Part shown: positions 60,186 through 64,000 of the stretch, one piece after another
How the letters are laid out: every line of letters begins with the position of its first letter
Numbering within the stretch: position 1 is the stretch's first letter
Assembly (NCBI RefSeq): GCF_014839805.1
Contig: NC_051139.1
Span: forward strand, 806,001-870,000
DNA length: 64,000 nucleotides
Source of the DNA: Manduca sexta
Taxonomy: Eukaryota; Arthropoda; Insecta; Lepidoptera; Sphingidae
Direction of reading: 5' to 3'
Position numbers and translations under genes: made by a program
Notes under the pieces: generated by a model
What the model was told of the DNA's origin: nothing
Seen by the model: the letters and a program-made list of their open reading frames with translations, nothing else
The model's database searches: none

Positions 60186-61032
60186 TCTATACTTATAATA
60201 AATCTGTAGAGAGGTCAATTCTGTACATGAAATATATTTCCAAAAAAACTATCAGGGGGTGATTAGGGATCGATACTGATGCCAAAAATGCAATTAGTAA
60301 AATTTTTGTCTGTCTGTCTGTCTGTCTGTCTGTATAACCGTTATAGAAACAAAAACTACTCGACGGATTTTAACGAAACTTGGTACAATTATTTGTCATA
60401 CTCCTGTGCTGGTTATAGTATACTTTTCATCACGCTACAATTAATAGGAGCAGAGCAGTGAAGGGAAATGTTGGGAAAACGGGAGAAGTTACTCCATTTT
60501 TAAGCTTCCGTCGCGTGTGCAACCTTAATGGTTAAAGCTACACAGAAATCATGTATGACGTAAATGTTCTCCTTAAAATTATGTAAAAAATATCCCAAGA
60601 CAGCATATGTCTATCTTTTATGGTTGACTTACAATAACACGTGTAACTCCCGATAGCTTAGCAGTTCGAAGCTTTCTCATTATATTTGTCTACTCTTATG
60701 TTTATAACACTCTCAGTCATCCCTAATTAAAAAAGTTAACATTATTAAATATTCCATAAAAATGAATCATAGAAATCGGTATAGAAACACCAAAGTTATA
60801 CATGAAATACGCTAATAATAAGCCATCACGCGTGAATACTGAATCATGCTATAAGGATTATTTTTGTATATATATAAGGTCGCGAACGCACAGGCAGGCG
60901 GCTTGCTTGGCACCTAGAGGCTAGCGAATCACCTAGCGAGTAGCTTCGTAAAACGAACATTCTCGAACGTTCGCGACCGGCTCCATTTTGAAGTCCGAAA
61001 TCCACGCGGGCGAAGCTGCGAGCGGAAGCTAG
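60186..61032 (+). mobile_element. Helitron non-autonomous copy, about 847 bp
   Basis: It begins TCTATACTTATAATAAATCT with GTAGAGAGGTCAATTCTGTA and contains a TGTC tetranucleotide run (about 60307-60333). Next come ACTCGACGGATTTTAACGAA and ACTTGGTACAATT, which correspond to the usual 'CGGATTTTGATGAAATTTGG' block. It ends with CACGCGGGCGAAGCTGCGAG and CGGAAGCTAG, followed by T. Both termini are intact by eye, which makes this the most complete Helitron in the window. There is no Rep/helicase frame, so it depends on enzymes from elsewhere. Confidence 0.8.
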
Positions 61033-64000
61033 TAACGAATATAAATAGGTATATTGTTGAAAGAATACTAAACTACGACTGCGACTAGCTAGATATAAAC
61101 AAGAAAATATTAGTCACAAATCATCACCTCAAATGGAAACATTGATGCCCGGGATATATGGCCGTGATCGCATGTTTTGATACTATAAACACTTCAGTTA
61201 AAATAATGTTAGTAATGAAGGATGTAACTCCAAGTATACCTTCGACATTTACGGCTTACGCGTGAAACTGGGTCCTAATTACTTGAAAATATTTTAATTG
61301 TATTTAGACTAAAGTCTGGCCCTTCTGATTGTTTGGCGAGATTAAAGTACATAGAACTTTGGAAGGTTTCAAACCAGATCAGTGATTGATTGGATTCCGT
61401 TATCAGCCTGTCAACTTCAAAACCTGAGACATTGATGAATTAGAAATATTAAGAATTTACATGGAATTTGCACGGCATAGTCGAAATACTATTAATAACC
61501 TAAAACAACGATAATTGGAAGAGATCAAGTCGCACCTTAACAATACAGAATATAAATTAAACATATTTTTGGACAAGTGACTGACAAGGCAAGCAAGTCG
61601 GCCTGGTAATTATACCATAAACAATACACTTAGAATTACGAAACTAAAGGTAGGACACCTTCAGCTTTGTCATTTTACCACCACAGTACATAGATTGTTT
61701 ACAGTGCATTTTTGATTCCTAATACCTAAAATGCCCTACAAATCTGAATATTTTAAAACTTCGATATTAATGGTTGGCGGAAGATACAAACAAAATGTGC
61801 TTACTGATTTTCGTATACTCGGTGTTCAAGCTTGCAAATACAACTATTTTTATATTGCCCAATATTTTATTAAATATGGACATTTATCTCTCTTCCAAAG
61901 AAAAAGACCATCGGAAAACTACCATTCAGAATTGTAATTCAACGCATATAAATATTTAATATGGACAGGAAATTTATAAAGAATACAGACTTGCGTCACA
62001 TATTAAATATTTATTAATATTGACGTCCAAACAAGCTACGTTTGACCCGCCGGCGAGTCCAAGAGAACTGGTTAGACGAAAGGGAAACTTGTTAATTACT
62101 TTCATCTGCACGGAATCTGTTACGGCCCCGATCGGCCCACAATTTGCATTCAATGCTTCGATAACATTTCATTTTGTTACAATTGAATTTCTTGGAAGCC
62201 TTTTGGTGGGGTGTTTTATGTTTGAGGGCGTAGGAGCTGTCAGCCAACATAGTGGTCGCCGTTCATGGACAGATATAATTCTAGAAGAATCGTCATTAAG
62301 TTCCTGTCTATTGAACCATGACTGATAAATAAATATTAAGTAAAGCTACTACAACCAGGCTTTGAAGAGCAGTAATCAGAGGACTGCACTATACGGCAGC
62401 AATCCAATATTACTTTCCATTAATTACCTTTCAGTCAATGATACCACCTCAGCTGACCGTTGATGTTGCACGCAACAACACGCTGCTCATCATGCTTATC
62501 AACGTTATGGATATACCGCGTATCGACTGTTATCGTTATACCAGCCAATATCAAGCAAACTGAATGAATAAAAGTGAATGTTTTAAAATGTTAATGCTTT
62601 CTTGCCAGCCTACACATCCCTACAGTTTTCTACACCATATTCAGTAAAGGAACAAAAAAAATGTTTACACAAATACAGTATAACTTCGTCTATATTAACC
62701 ATCCGTATTAGAATTGTATAGCGAAATTTTGTTTTCATATATTTTTTTTAACAAAACTAAGTTCAAATGTAATTATTTGATTATGGTTGTTTATATATCT
62801 CATGTCTGAAACTAACAGTTACCTTTGAAACATTAGAAAATACAGTATTACAGTAAACTAGAAAATTTGTACTTTCCCTACTCTCAACGCACATCCGCAC
62901 GATGTTTACTTTACAATTGACGTAGTACTTTTATAAATAACCAACACGTGGCAAGATATATTTAGATGTGTTACTTACTCGATCATACGGAAGATTGATG
63001 TCAATGAAAGTTGGCACGAAAAAACCTTACAGCGATAAGTTACTTTTACATTACGCGCCTTCCACTCGACCAATACTTTAAATCATTTACCTTTGACGGT
63101 TCTCAATAATCATTGGTATTTACTATACGTTGTGTCGTGAGTATAGTTTGATCTTCAACTAATAATTTCTGTATAGGATTTTCGCAAATAAAAATTCAAT
63201 TTCTGGAATAAAATCACCTTAACACGACAATGTTATTAATCCACATTTTTTTAAGTTGTGGTAGAGTTTCACGAAATTAGCGCGTTCAAAGGAGAAAGAT
63301 TCAGCTTTTTGTTGGTAAAGGTATACTTTTAATATAATACTCAAAGTAATATATTCATCAACACATATACGATTAGGGTGGGTTTCAGTCCAAACCCTTA
63401 TCAAAAGAATTACGACACTTTTACACAACAAATTGTTTTAAAAGTTGTGTGACTGCTACACACAAAACTCTGAAGGTTTCACTAAAAATTAAATTATTAT
63501 ATTTTTAATTGCCATTAATAATCGGCTTTTATCAAACTAAATAAGCCCAACAATAAATGTACAATAACTTATTGCATACAAACATGAAAACCCCAAAACC
63601 AGAAGCGTCGATTTTGCGAACCTTCCTTTAGTTCGTTAGTGTTTTGCATCATGAAGAGCGATCGTGTCGCACAAGCATTCGTGTAACCAATTGACGTAAC
63701 CGGGCAGTAATATAGGAGATAACGTTATCTGTCATTGACACGCACTTAACATATCTTAATGTTGGAAATTAAAAATAAAAGAATGAAAAAATCGCGATAA
63801 TGTTCGTTGTAAATAAAACAATTCTAAATAAACGTTGTGATTAAATGTAACGGATATTTAGTTGTGATAATTGTGAATGATTAACTAACGAAATACGCGA
63901 CAGCATCTTAAATCATAATAAAATAAAATAAATAGAAAGGACCATTTACCAAGTGCTTCGTCTACAATATGATGCCAGATTCAAGTATTATATTGCAGTA
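61033..64000. other. Non-coding stretch to the right edge
   Basis: The longest frame is 62020-62325 plus (101 codons, one hydrophobic stretch), with no recognisable family and no splice context. No element ends or RNA genes are seen. The final bases (ATATTGCAGTA) include an acceptor-like AG but there is too little sequence to interpret. Confidence 0.45.

Noticed and set aside
62020..62325. 101-codon plus-strand open frame with a hydrophobic stretch
   Set aside because: No motif, no neighbouring exon, and no promoter evidence.

Overview
The window is eukaryotic, AT-rich and almost entirely non-coding. It looks like insect DNA, most likely from a moth or butterfly. Three things point that way: several copies of the Lepidoptera-type non-autonomous Helitron (5' end like TCTATACTAATATTATAAAG, 3' end a GC hairpin followed by CTAG), tRNA-derived SINE fragments of lepidopteran type, and long TE-filled introns with GT-AG borders. 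No prokaryotic gene organisation is present.

The only host gene I can support is the 5' half of an organic anion transporting polypeptide (Oatp/SLCO, major facilitator superfamily) on the minus strand. It runs from about 32.1 kb leftwards and leaves the window at base 1. Five coding exons are visible: 32055-32059 (ATG plus two bases), 31255-31987, 12429-12569, 1184-1315 and 341-505. They are separated by introns of 67, 18685, 11113 and 678 bp. Spliced, they give about 392 residues, from the N-terminus through TM7, including the family signature DPKWVGAWWLGM. The Kazal-like loop and the last membrane segments lie outside the window. Exon 2 carries a one-base shortfall at a six-base homopolymer (31698-31703). 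Both halves are clean transporter sequence in different frames and the exon phases only close with one more base, so this is an assembly indel, a broken allele or a slippage site.

Layout: 1-12.4 kb holds exons 3-5, introns with SINE and Helitron fragments, a (TA)39 tract and a GC-rich island near 5.2-5.5 kb. From 12.6 to 31.3 kb is intron 2. It holds Helitron pieces, a composite element built from two opposed Helitron 3' ends around three 124-bp tandem repeats, a 683-bp hAT-like MITE, and a perfect 23-bp inverted repeat. From 31.3 to 32.7 kb is the GC-rich 5' end of the transporter. From 33 to 64 kb there is no supported protein gene. That stretch holds a hAT remnant with a perfect 8-bp target duplication (37358-38250), a PIF/Harbinger-like element with 18-bp perfect terminal repeats and a decayed DDE transposase exon (39029-41724), a LINE tail, two more Helitron copies, and two GC-rich patches (48.7-49.0 and 57.0-57.4 kb) that could be distal promoters or untranslated exons. 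The first patch has an ATG and a splice donor in the right phase for Oatp exon 2. I find no convincing new biological system. The most useful leads are the exon 2 frame break, the composite Helitron, and the possible distal first exon.
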